Shown: positions 43,717 to 52,959 of the stretch, piece by piece
Numbering within the stretch: the first letter of the stretch is position 1
How the letters are laid out: each line of letters opens with the position of its first letter
NCBI GenBank assembly: GCA_933822405.4
Contig: CAKOGP040001759.1
Coordinates: 181,645-245,644 of the forward strand
Source: Cylindrotheca closterium
Lineage: Eukaryota; Bacillariophyta; Bacillariophyceae; Bacillariales; Bacillariaceae
Direction: 5' to 3'
Length of the DNA stretch: 64,000 nucleotides
The notes under the pieces: model-generated
What the model was told of the DNA's origin: nothing
Seen by the model: only the letters and a program-made list of their open reading frames with translations
Database searches by the model: none
Translations under genes and position numbers: made by a program

Positions 43717-44179
43717 TGATGGGATACTATACTCTGGAGTTCCACTTGCGGATAAATATCGTGAGAATTAATGAATCAAAGGCTCCGAAAAGGCTTATTA
43801 GAGACCGACAAAAATGGGTCAGCCATCAGCTTCATGATGAGAAGACGCACAGTTGGACTCATCGATGATCCAATTAATGTACCCTGACTGTTGGGCAGCG
43901 ATCACATATTGCAGCCACGAAGGCACTGTTGGCAACGATTTAACTGAAGAATGAATCACTCTGCTAACGTCGTGCATAGGTGGATATTGGATAATTTCCG
44001 ACTAAGAGGCCGCAACAGAATTTCAAAACAACTGGAAGAACTTATCGGAGAAATTACAGTTGGAACATGCAACTGCAAAGTCTTCTATTCCAGATTTATA
44101 AAGAACGGCACAATCGCACTTTGTAACAAGACGTGTATAATAAATTCCTTTTCATATCATTTTACTAGTATCCGATCCA
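43717..44179. other. Downstream flank of the second receptor gene
   Basis: Shares a segment (GTCAGCCATCAGCTT, then GATGAGAA) with the 3' flank of the first receptor gene near 41384, so the duplication extends past the stops. No gene seen. Confidence 0.45.
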
Positions 44180-46573
44180 TTACCTTGTTTCCACCGCATA
44201 AGAAGATGATTCTGCTATCTGTTTTCGGGCGATGATATCGGCACTGATCTCCTTACACAACTTCTCGCGTTCGTCTTCAGTCATGTTGGCCTTGAGGCGA
44301 TGAGCCTTTCCAAACATCTCGAAGTCCTCTTCAGCTTGAGTGGTGTCAATCATCTTTCCAGATCGCTGCCACCAAGAAACAGATCCGTCAAGTTCCTTGA
44401 CAACCTTCTTTTGTTCCTTGCGGGAAAGACACTTGAATGGAGTTTGGCCAGGAGCACCAAAGTCCCCGTGGAATTCTTCAAGAGCGTTGGTAGCTTCCTT
44501 GTGGCGGAGCATGACTGGAACAGTCTCCATACGGTCGGCTACAACATCGTAGTCCTTGCCTTTGTGCTTCCACCAGTTCATGGCGCTGATCATCTCGTTG
44601 ACAGTTTGCTCGGATTCTACTTGGGAAATGTTGGTAGCATTTCCTCTGCGCCATTGCAACATAGCATGCTTCAATTTCAATAGAGAAGCTCTCTCTCCAG
44701 ACTTGACCTTCAAATTAGCAACATCAAAGTTTTTGCCGGTATCGTGGTAGAGGGCGAGAACTTCCTTGATCTCATCCACTGCATCTCTTGACTTCTTGTA
44801 GGTGAAGGCATCTTCGGGACCCAATGGGATCCACATTTCCAAGGTGCTCTTGGCCATTTGAGCCATGAAGATTTGCCCCTTGTCAGCAGTTTCAAAGTCA
44901 AAGTTCTCCCCGTTGGCAACCCACCAATCCATTGCATTCTCGATTCCATGGGCAAGAGCCTCGCCTTCATCAGATGCGATGGTATCGGATTCGGCTCCCT
45001 TCAGTCTCCAATCAATGATAGCTTCTTGGAGTCGTTTGCACTTGGCACCTTCTTCTCCGTCGAACTTGTCGATAATCTCGGGATTGTACATGTTGCGGCG
45101 AAAGGAGAGGAGAGACTCCGCGATCTCCTTGAGCAGATCGGGAGAAGGATCGGCCTTCTTCCCCCAGAGACCCATGAGAGCTTGTGCCTTCTTGAAGCTC
45201 GACCTGTATTTCTTGTTGACCTTGGACAAATCCTCGATCTTGTAACCCTTGTCGAGGTACCAGTCTAGGGCATCATCCATTTCTTTGGCCATGTACTTCA
45301 TATCACACATGCCAAGGGAATCACGCTTCATTGGCAGAAGAGCATCCTTGACCTTCTTCATCTTTGCAACAGTGGGCTCATCAAGGTCGTCCAAAGGTTT
45401 TCCCTTGTATTTTTCCCACAAAGACATAGCTTCTTCAATCTCTTGATTGCGCTTGTCCCATTCGTCACCTTCCTTTAGCCCGAACATCGCGAGCATCTTC
45501 TTGGACTTGAAGTACATGTCGATTTCATCGGCAGAAGCGGTGAGAGGGTCGTACTTGGTAGCATTGAGTTTCCACCAGCTAAGAGCATCGTCCAATCCCT
45601 CGACTCCATCGTTTTCCTTCAACTTCCAGCCAGCAAAGAGATCTTTTATTCGGTTGATCGTGGCACAGTTGTAGTTGGGATGATTAGTGTCGAATGCACC
45701 ACTCAAGACGAGACCGAGAGATCCCTTCAAGTCGTTGGCACGCGATTCCGAGTCGTTGGGGTCTTCTCTGATATCATAGCTTTCCCAGTCAAGAGATGGA
45801 ACTCCCTTTGGCGCCCATTGTCCAAATAGATCATTGACCTTCTTGAAAGTTCCTTGGTTGTACTCGAATTCGGCAGCATCCTCAGTATACTTGGTGGTAC
45901 TATCTTGCAGCCACTTGAGAGAGGATTCAAGTTCCTTGGCTTTCTTTTCGGCAGAAAGCTCCTTGGATTCGACCTTGTAGGCGCCGAAGGCCTTGTTGAC
46001 CTTCATTGCCTTCTTGGTGTCAGCGTTGAACTTCTTGTCGCTAGGAGGCCTATATTCCTCGTTGGAAGACAACCATCCGACAACCTTCTTGATGGTGTCC
46101 AGATCGTCAAAGTCTTCGGTAGCCTTCTCAACATCGTCTTCGTTGTAGGCAAACCCGCACTTCAAAGTGTCACTGAGTTCCTCTGTGCGTGGTCCCTCTT
46201 CGTCATCATCGTAAGCCAAAGCAGCAATTGGCTCGTAAGTTTCTTCTTCCATTGCGGGCTCCGATTCGGACTCGTCGACTTCTTGTTCCCTGGCAGCCTT
46301 CTTGGTAGCCTTCTTGGCCTCAGCCTTCTTCTTGGCCGCAGCTTTCTTCTTGGCTGCAGCCTTCTTCTTCACCTCAGCCTTCTTCTTGGCTACAGCCTTG
46401 GATTTGGCTTGCTCAGAATGTTGGTACTCAGCCTTTCGAGCTTCAGCCTTGCTGACCTTTTTGTTGCTCTTCTTATTCTCTGTCTCATCTTGACGATGCA
46501 TTATTAGAATGGCCATTAGACGATCGGGCATATCCTCAGTTTGAAGGGAAGAGTCATTGGAGAAAAGAGACAT
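44180..46573 (-). CDS. Lys/Ala-rich protein with about 11 degenerate Trp-Trp repeats
   Basis: ATG at 46573, 797 residues, one exon. Residues about 30-100 are a Lys/Ala-rich helix (runs of KKKAAAKKK type), followed by an acidic linker. From about residue 150 to the end there are roughly 11 repeats of 45-65 residues with the consensus L-x3-[AL]-x-WW-x3-G-x3-D, a variable part, then K-x3-[LM]-x3-W-x2-KG. Clear copies are LDDALSWWKLNATKYDP, MDDALDWYLDKGYKIED, IENAMDWWVANGENFDF, MISAMNWWKHKGKDYDV and LDGSVSWWQRSGKMIDT. I do not recognise the repeat. It is predicted all-helical, with the Trp pairs at the same helical position. No signal peptide or membrane segment. The basic-then-acidic start suggests a nuclear or RNA-linked scaffold, which is inference. 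Confidence 0.8.
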   Translation of the reverse strand: MSLFSNDSSLQTEDMPDRLMAILIMHRQDETENKKSNKKVSKAEARKAEYQHSEQAKSKAVAKKKAEVKKKAAAKKKAAAKKKAEAKKATKKAAREQEVDESESEPAMEEETYEPIAALAYDDDEEGPRTEELSDTLKCGFAYNEDDVEKATEDFDDLDTIKKVVGWLSSNEEYRPPSDKKFNADTKKAMKVNKAFGAYKVESKELSAEKKAKELESSLKWLQDSTTKYTEDAAEFEYNQGTFKKVNDLFGQWAPKGVPSLDWESYDIREDPNDSESRANDLKGSLGLVLSGAFDTNHPNYNCATINRIKDLFAGWKLKENDGVEGLDDALSWWKLNATKYDPLTASADEIDMYFKSKKMLAMFGLKEGDEWDKRNQEIEEAMSLWEKYKGKPLDDLDEPTVAKMKKVKDALLPMKRDSLGMCDMKYMAKEMDDALDWYLDKGYKIEDLSKVNKKYRSSFKKAQALMGLWGKKADPSPDLLKEIAESLLSFRRNMYNPEIIDKFDGEEGAKCKRLQEAIIDWRLKGAESDTIASDEGEALAHGIENAMDWWVANGENFDFETADKGQIFMAQMAKSTLEMWIPLGPEDAFTYKKSRDAVDEIKEVLALYHDTGKNFDVANLKVKSGERASLLKLKHAMLQWRRGNATNISQVESEQTVNEMISAMNWWKHKGKDYDVVADRMETVPVMLRHKEATNALEEFHGDFGAPGQTPFKCLSRKEQKKVVKELDGSVSWWQRSGKMIDTTQAEEDFEMFGKAHRLKANMTEDEREKLCKEISADIIARKQIAESSSYAVETR

Positions 46574-47400
46574 ATCGGTTTACGCGTTTTGTACGGCGGA
46601 CAGTCTGATCGTGGTGGACCAGTAGGTACCCTATATGGTAGACTGTACCGGTATCTGACTTCGATATTTGACGCGTTTTGCCCTCAATAATATGCAACGC
46701 GGCGTGCGGTGATATGACTGCGCGTGTTTGATTTGATGTTGAAGTGTTCAAGGTGGATTTGGACCTATCAAAGTACTTCCACGTTAAACACACCCAAACG
46801 CAACGATCGTCAAACACCAAAACCTCACCACCATGACAGTTAAAGTCTACACTGGCTTAGAATTAGATTGAATTTTGTGGTTGAATGTTAATATATTGTA
46901 TTTTACCTAGTTGTGGGATGTCATGGGAGGAAGTCGTTGCCTAGATACAACTGGAAACCTGCTCATTCTTACCCCTGATGCTGGAGCAACGGTGCACAAT
47001 CATTCAGCCATGATCTGTAGATTTTCGTCATCTTTGATTTGCCCGGCAAGTTGCTGTACAAGCAGTCATATTCCTCATTACTCTTCCATGTATCCTCTCT
47101 GAGCGCTCTCATTGGAGAATTGGCCTTGTCCCTTGCCAACCAATTGCTGCTGCTCCGCTCCTGCCCCTGAAACCATTTTTTAATCAGCTACAGTTGCAAT
47201 TGCCTTCATATACTGCACTGTTAGATAATAAAAGTCCCCACGATACTCTGAGGCACTTAGTCTTCCGTTGTTTGGCATAACATAGTCCTAATACTATGAA
47301 CCTTAAAGTTGTCAATAAAACTTCTTGCTTTAGTTTAGATAAGAGTTTTCGAATGACTAAGGCAAAGCCCACACCTTCCTTTGGTCATTCCAAAAGCCCT
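46574..47400. other. Intergenic at the edge of the repeat-rich region
   Basis: A TACCGGTA palindrome at 46646-46653 lies 73 bases upstream of the Trp-Trp repeat gene. No convincing gene in the rest. Confidence 0.4.
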
Positions 47401-47945
47401 CTACAAAGTTTTAACTACTACAATTAAATTGTTTATCTTTTGAACAATATCTGTCCATGATTGGTACTCCTTACTCTCACGGTTGATGTATGACAGTTTA
47501 GACTTGTCACTATCTGACTCTGAGGAGTCGTCTGTTCGACTTCCAACACACCCCTTAACTGAGACTTCCTCATCGTCCTCTAGTATAGTATCAATGTGCT
47601 TGTATCCCAAAACCACATCGCGAAACCTTCAAAAAGACCACCTTGCAAAGGCTTGGTGAAAAAATCTGCCAGCATTTTTGCGGTCGGATAGCAGTACATC
47701 ACATCGATTCCCTCTGACATAAATTGATCCTTTTTAATAAAATAGAAACAATTGTTGATGTGTTTGGACTTTTTCCCGGCTGACTTCTTACCGTTCAAAA
47801 GCACCTCCATAGCGCTCTGATTGTCCTGGTACAGCGTGGTCTTCTCTAGCTCAAATCCTTGCTGTTCCAAAAACATTCTTACCCAAATCATGTTCGTCAA
47901 AAAATTGCTCACACCCACAACTTCAATGACTGTTTGATTGTTGGC
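47401..47945 (-). mobile_element. Copia-type retroelement fragment: RNase H end
   Basis: Reading the minus strand, the frames give the RNase H tail of a Ty1/copia element of the diatom (CoDi-like) type: VVGVSNFLTNMIWVRMFLE, TLYQDNQSAMEVLLNGKKS, KMLADFFTKPLQGGLF, then, after a frameshift, VLGYKHIDTILEDDEE. One or two frameshifts and no upstream domains: a truncated, dead copy. It abuts an oppositely oriented Copia fragment at about 47930. Confidence 0.85.
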
Positions 47946-49440
47946 AACAAGGAACTTGTGTTGACAGAGAAAGAGAAGATGAAAACACTTTTTGAATGTG
48001 ATGACGTTGGAGAATTGGATGAATATGTGGGATGCAAGATCGATATAAATTGTGATGAAAGATCTGCGAGATTTACCCAGCCTGTGATGATTCAGAGCTT
48101 CCAAGATGAATTTGATCTGCCCAATAATGGGCCAGAACCAAAGATCCCTGCAAGAGCTGGAGCAGTATTGACTGGGGGAGAAAAGGCACCCGAGAGAAAC
48201 TGGATGCTGAAAGAAAGAATGAAGCTGTTTAGATCTGGAGTCGGAAAGTTGCTCCATATGCTGATGAGATGTACCCGACCGGAAATATTGAACTCTGTTA
48301 GGGAGTGCTCAAGATACATGAGCAGGGCAATGGAATCGCATCTAAGCGCAATGAAACACATTATGAGATATATTGTTAGAAATAAGCAGACTGTGCTCTA
48401 TCGTGAGTGCCTTTAGTGCTCAGAACAAACTCTCTGCAATCTAAATTTGTAATCGACTGTACAACACTTCCACACTAATAGTTCTCCTGTATTAGGTATA
48501 CTTTGAGTGAAATTGTTCCTATTTGATTAATGTTTGGCTTGAATTGATGTTTCAATCACAAAATTGAGTTCAGCAAATTTCCTTTGGGAAATCCCTTGTT
48601 TACAGAACTTAATCTGACTTCTACGAGGATTCTGTGTGGAATACAGCACTTTGGGACATCTTGTAATATTCCCTTACTGCATCGTACACAACATCAATAT
48701 TCCACTTGTATAGGGTCATTCCCTCTTCATGTGGATACAGATTGTCCGACAGACTTGCGTCAAATTGCTGACATCATGATTAAAATCCGATCTTGCGTGT
48801 CAAAACTTCCTACTTGAATAATTTTTCAAGGAACGCAAAAACTCATATTTTGTCATATCCCAACATACATTGTGCATACACAAAGACGTGGAGTTTACCT
48901 GAAGCCTGAGGACATCTGGGATGTAAGCCAGGATTACCTTTTTGAGATTGAAGGATGGAGTGATTCCAAATATGCAAAGGATGCGACTCGACACAGCGTT
49001 AACGGCTGGTCAACATTCTTGAACAAAGCGCCTGTTAGCCGCAGAAGCAAGATGATGCCGATTGTAGCTCTTAAAGTGACAGAAGCTGAACTTTTCTTGG
49101 TAGTACAATGTGCTCAAGACATGCTTTATGAGATGCAAATTCTCAATTCATTAAATTTGAAGGTACAACTGCCGGTGAAACTGTATGTGGACAACAAGGC
49201 AACTTACAATTTGTGTCACTACTGGTCTGTTGGTGGGCAAATGCGACATGTTGAAGTGAAACAATATTTCCTGCTAGAATGGAAGGAACAAGGATTGATT
49301 GAGGTAGTATGGGTAGGTAAGCGGTGCTGATCAAACAAGCGATCTCTTTACCAAGAATCTACCAAGACCTACCTTTGAAAGACATTGAGTGAAATTCTTT
49401 GGTGTTGACGAATACGAGGTAAATTGCTCGAAAAATGCAG
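47925..49440 (+). mobile_element. Copia-type retroelement fragment interrupted by an insertion
   Basis: The plus-strand frames give the late reverse-transcriptase and RNase H part of a Copia element: DCLIVGNKELVLTEKEKMKT, DVGELDEYVGCKI, RFTQPVMIQSFQDEF, GVGKLLHMLMRCTRPEILN. After a 474-bp interruption come IEGWSDSKYAKDATRHSVNG, KVTEAELFLVVQCAQDMLY, VDNKATYNL, and a final frameshifted DLFTKNLPRP and FFGVDEYE. The 5' end is cut at the junction near 47930, so gag, protease, integrase and most of the RT are missing. Not autonomous. Confidence 0.88.
48397..48870. mobile_element. 474-bp insertion inside the Copia fragment, flanked by TGTGC
   Basis: TGTGC occurs immediately before (48392-48396) and after (48871-48875). 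Removing the insert plus one TGTGC leaves the Copia frame continuous across the site, so this is an insertion with a 5-bp target duplication. No protein is encoded. The ends are not TG...CA and show no terminal inverted repeats, so class is unclear; a diverged solo LTR is one option. Confidence 0.7.
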
Positions 49441-49730
49441 GGATCGGTTTTGGACGATTTTCAGTCAGAAGACCAGTCATTGTCTTGTAGAACACGTAGA
49501 ATTAGTACCAATCCCAAATTATGGCGCATCATGCAGCCAACAACGAACTGATTTTGATTTATCCCTTCATCAACAGTGGTCTTCATCAATGAAGCTGAGT
49601 CAAATCAACACCCAACGTACATTGACGATAAAGCCTTGTTAAACGCCTGACATTATAGTACCACTCTCATAGGCATTGTCACTACAGAACAAGATGATGA
49701 CGACCGGACCACCACCACCTCCACCACCAC
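49441..49730. other. Spacer between Copia and DDE transposase remnants
   Basis: Short, no coding signal. Confidence 0.3.
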
Positions 49731-50873
49731 CACCAAATCAGTAATGGCTGGCAACAACACAAACACCAGCAGCACAAACAACAATCGCACTAGCGCAAAG
49801 AACAATCACACTGGCTGAAGAAGAGCGGGAGAATAAAATCAAGCTCATGCAATGGCAAGACGAGAAAAGATGAGACAAACCAGAGATGAAGCTGATCATG
49901 AGGTTGATCATGTGATTGTGCGTGCTGCAAATATTCAGATGATTCGCAACATGCCAGACACTGATGCCGCCCTCACCAAAGGCCCAGAACGCAAGGGCGG
50001 AATTGTTGTTGAGGATGACAGGAGGGCTCCTTTCACATTACAGGGCCCGGATTATGTGAAAGTGGAAGCTGGTTTTTGTCCGGGGTCATGGGAATCACTG
50101 CAACTGCTTTTGTATTCAAAGCTTGTATTGAAAGCAAAGGTGAGACGGCCTCAAGATTGGCTTCTATTGTGCCCAAACAAACAAGGTTGCAAAGAAGCTA
50201 GTAAGGCAGGGAGTATGACAGGACAATAGTTGCACCAAGTGAACTGGGCAGTGATAAGAGAAAAAGGCGGAGTATACTTGGTGGATTGATTGTAATGTCA
50301 CTGGAAGGGACACCTGATGATCCAAAGTTTGCATTGAAGAAGTTGTTTGAGCGTAACGTGTTTTTAAAATTGGATTGTCTTGTAGCGATGGGAGGACAAT
50401 ACGAAGGGTGCATTCCTGTTATGCAAGGTGACAATGCAGGGCCGCATGCAGAAAAAGAATACTTTAATTTGGTGCAAGGCACAATGTGAACAACGTGGCT
50501 GGCATTGGGAACCGCAAGCTCCACAAATACCGCATATGAACAACTTAGACTTGACAGTGTTCCCCTGCATGTCAAGACGTCATTGTGCAGCCGCGCGAGA
50601 GAGGGGAGGGCTCCATGTTTTGAAACAGGATGAAATTTGGGATGCAGCATAGGACGTTTGGAGAACAAGCTTTAAGATTGCATCAGGTTTTGTACAATGC
50701 AGCCGGATAGCATCAAAAGTAATTGCATTGGAAGGGGGCAACGATTTTGTTGGAAACAAGATAGAGAATGGCATTCATCGTGATATCCAAAAAGATTACA
50801 ATGAAACTCCCACTGGGCTTTATAGAAAAGACGGAGAGATGATCAACCCCCCAGCACCAGCAACAGCAGTATA
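49731..50873 (+). pseudogene. DDE transposase remnant (Tc1/mariner-like superfamily)
   Basis: The frames shift several times but follow one gene. They begin with a Thr/Ala-rich start leading into EEERENKIKLMQWQDEKR. A middle part follows (EGTPDDPKFALKKLFERNV), then GCIPVMQGDNAGPHAEKEY with the second catalytic Asp in DNAGPH. After a frameshift come WHWEPQAPQIPHMNNLDLTV, FPCMSRRHCAAARERGGLHV and EGGNDFVGNKIENGIHRDI. Stops and at least three frameshifts exclude activity. The D-N-A-G-P-H and Q-x-P-x-x-N-x-L-D patterns are typical of Tc1/mariner-type DDE enzymes common in diatom genomes. No terminal inverted repeats were found. Confidence 0.75.
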
Positions 50874-51112
50874 GCTTACCTCTTACTTAGTAACAATTTA
50901 TTGATTGTATCTCAGAATCAGAATGAATTCAACTTGTAGTTATTGATCTCCGATCCTTCCCTACAGTATATTGGCACTTTTTTGCGTACGTTGAACGTGT
51001 TTCACAAAATATAAAAATTTGTGCAAAAACCGGTCCCTGCATTTTTTGAGAAATGGAGCTCGTACATGATGAATAATGCCGATGACAATGAAGCAAACAA
51101 GCAGGGGCGAAT

Positions 51113-51429
51113 GTTGGACGGTGCTTGTTTGCTAGACAGATACAGGACGGACAATGACATGAATTGCTAAGTCCAAACATGGATGGGTGTGGTTATGCCT
51201 TGTGTAAGGAACTACTTGGGACGTGCATTGAAACATGGACATTGGTATAAAGTCTACAGGACTGTGCGACATGGTGCAGGTTTGGCCTAGTAAAGTAGAT
51301 GCGTGAGATTCTACACCCATGAACAGAAAGTACAGAATAGAAACGTAGCAGTCAAGGAGCCTTCCAGCATGTATGCTATTTGTGCCATCGTCCGTCCTGT
51401 GTCTGTCTAGCAAACAATCACTGCCCGAC
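51113..51429. repeat. Inverted repeat about 45 bp, 317 bp overall
   Basis: The left arm near 51113-51157 (core TTTGCTAGACAGATACAGG) pairs with the right arm near 51385-51429 (core reading CCTGTGTCTGTCTAGCAAA) with few mismatches. The 230-base interior has no ORF of note. The shape is that of a small non-autonomous inverted-repeat element; no target-site duplication is evident. Confidence 0.6.
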
Positions 51430-51463
51430 AGACTTCTCCTTCACATTAACCCTTTTGCGAACA

Positions 51464-51651
51464 GAATTCAAATCTGAGAGTTTCTCAGATTTGATTATGG
51501 TACATTCTACATACGTCAATCAATATTTTGGTCCAATTTTGGATACCTTGGCTTTTCAAATCTGAGAATTTCTCAGATTTAAAAAAAATTGCACGCCAGC
51601 CTGCCAAAGGCCAAAATTAATTAAATCTGAGAAATTCTCAGATTTGAATTC
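51464..51651. repeat. Fold-back cluster: three near-identical hairpins in 188 bp
   Basis: AAATCTGAGA, three bases, TCTCAGATTT occurs at 51470-51492, 51558-51580 and 51623-51645. The arms are perfectly complementary in all three; only the 3-base loop differs (GTT, ATT, AAT). The first and last hairpins extend outward with GAATTC, forming a 16-bp perfect terminal inverted repeat for the whole block. It may be a MITE-like fold-back element. Confidence 0.8.
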
Positions 51652-52959
51652 GGACCGAAATCACAGACAACTTGCCATCAATTTTTATATATCATTCATG
51701 TCATATATATTTTTTAAATTTTTTTTGTTGGAATGCATGATCTCACGGTCAAACAACCAAAGGTGCGCCATATATCTCCCCAAAACCATTGAATATTCAG
51801 CATCATGCTTGGATGATACTATACAGGGAGAAGAAACCCACCAAAACTTCTGCTAGTAGCACCTTGCAACCATGGCAGAAGATCTTGCCAATAGAAGAAT
51901 GCGTGGACTTGGTTCTTGTGTTTGCTGGGCCAGAGGCTCCACCTTATTGTGGCAATCATTGCAAGGCCAATGTCTTCAATTGAATCCATGCGATCTTATT
52001 GGAGATGATTGCCGAGCACTGTACCATCAATGCATTTGATCAATTTCCTTGCATAGCAACAATGCCATAGTGAAATCCATTTCCTGGTCATGAGAGTTGC
52101 TTTTAAAATGGGAGCAGGATTGAGGAGATCCAACACTTGATACGATTGAAGAATTAGCGATGTGGCGTTTACAAGACAATCAGCTTCATGACGGCATCTT
52201 GGAATCAGGCTGGCTCTTCCTAGAAGATGAGACAAGGTTTCATGGACAGCCAATGAATCAGGCTCCCAAGTTGGAAGTCAGAACAAGAACAATAACATTA
52301 CTATTGAGATCCACCTCCTGGTCAGGAGAGTTGCTTGTCAATTGGAGGCTGAAGAAGATTACCAACCATGGCTATGTAATCTTGTCCGATGAGCTCATAA
52401 ATAGTACAGTAGCATATGTTTTAAAAAACATTAGGCCTATTACCACCTAGTATAAACTATTTACCTACTAATGACTACCGGTAGGCAGCATCACCAAACA
52501 AATGTTGGTGTTGTCCCTGTTAGCTAACACCATACTTTGGCACTGAAAGAATGATAGTCAATCACAGTGAGTCTGGGTCCCATCACAGATGAAAAGTCAA
52601 TACAAGCACTAACCATAGTGGCACCAACTTTATCTGCTTCGCATTGCCATCAGTCAAATCCATTTCATCAGGCAAAAAGTACTATACTAATACTAATTGG
52701 AGCACAATCATTAAGGCAGTGGAACTCTAAGGTGAAGATGATCCATCAATCACTTGCTATTAGTATACTTTTATGAAGTGGAGCAATCATGGAAGCATAA
52801 GCACCATGACTGTCCAAAAGGACATCAGCAGGAACTAAGATCAGTTCCAGTTCCAACGAGTAGATTTGTCTCCCTAATAACTAGTCCGGCGCCATTGTTG
52901 CATATTTATACATTGGAGCATTCATTCTCTTTGATCTGTACCCTGGGGGAAGCATAGGT

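Larger units (their letters stand above)
50874..52959. other. Noncoding, repeat-rich stretch before the satellite array
   Basis: Holds a long inverted repeat (51113-51429) and the fold-back palindromes (51464-51651), listed separately. A TCCTGGTCA.GAGAGTTGCTT motif occurs twice (near 52081 and 52318). From about 52560 onward degenerate satellite-like words appear (CATCAG.AGGAACT, CAGTTCCA). A TACCGGTA lies at 52476-52483. Confidence 0.45.
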
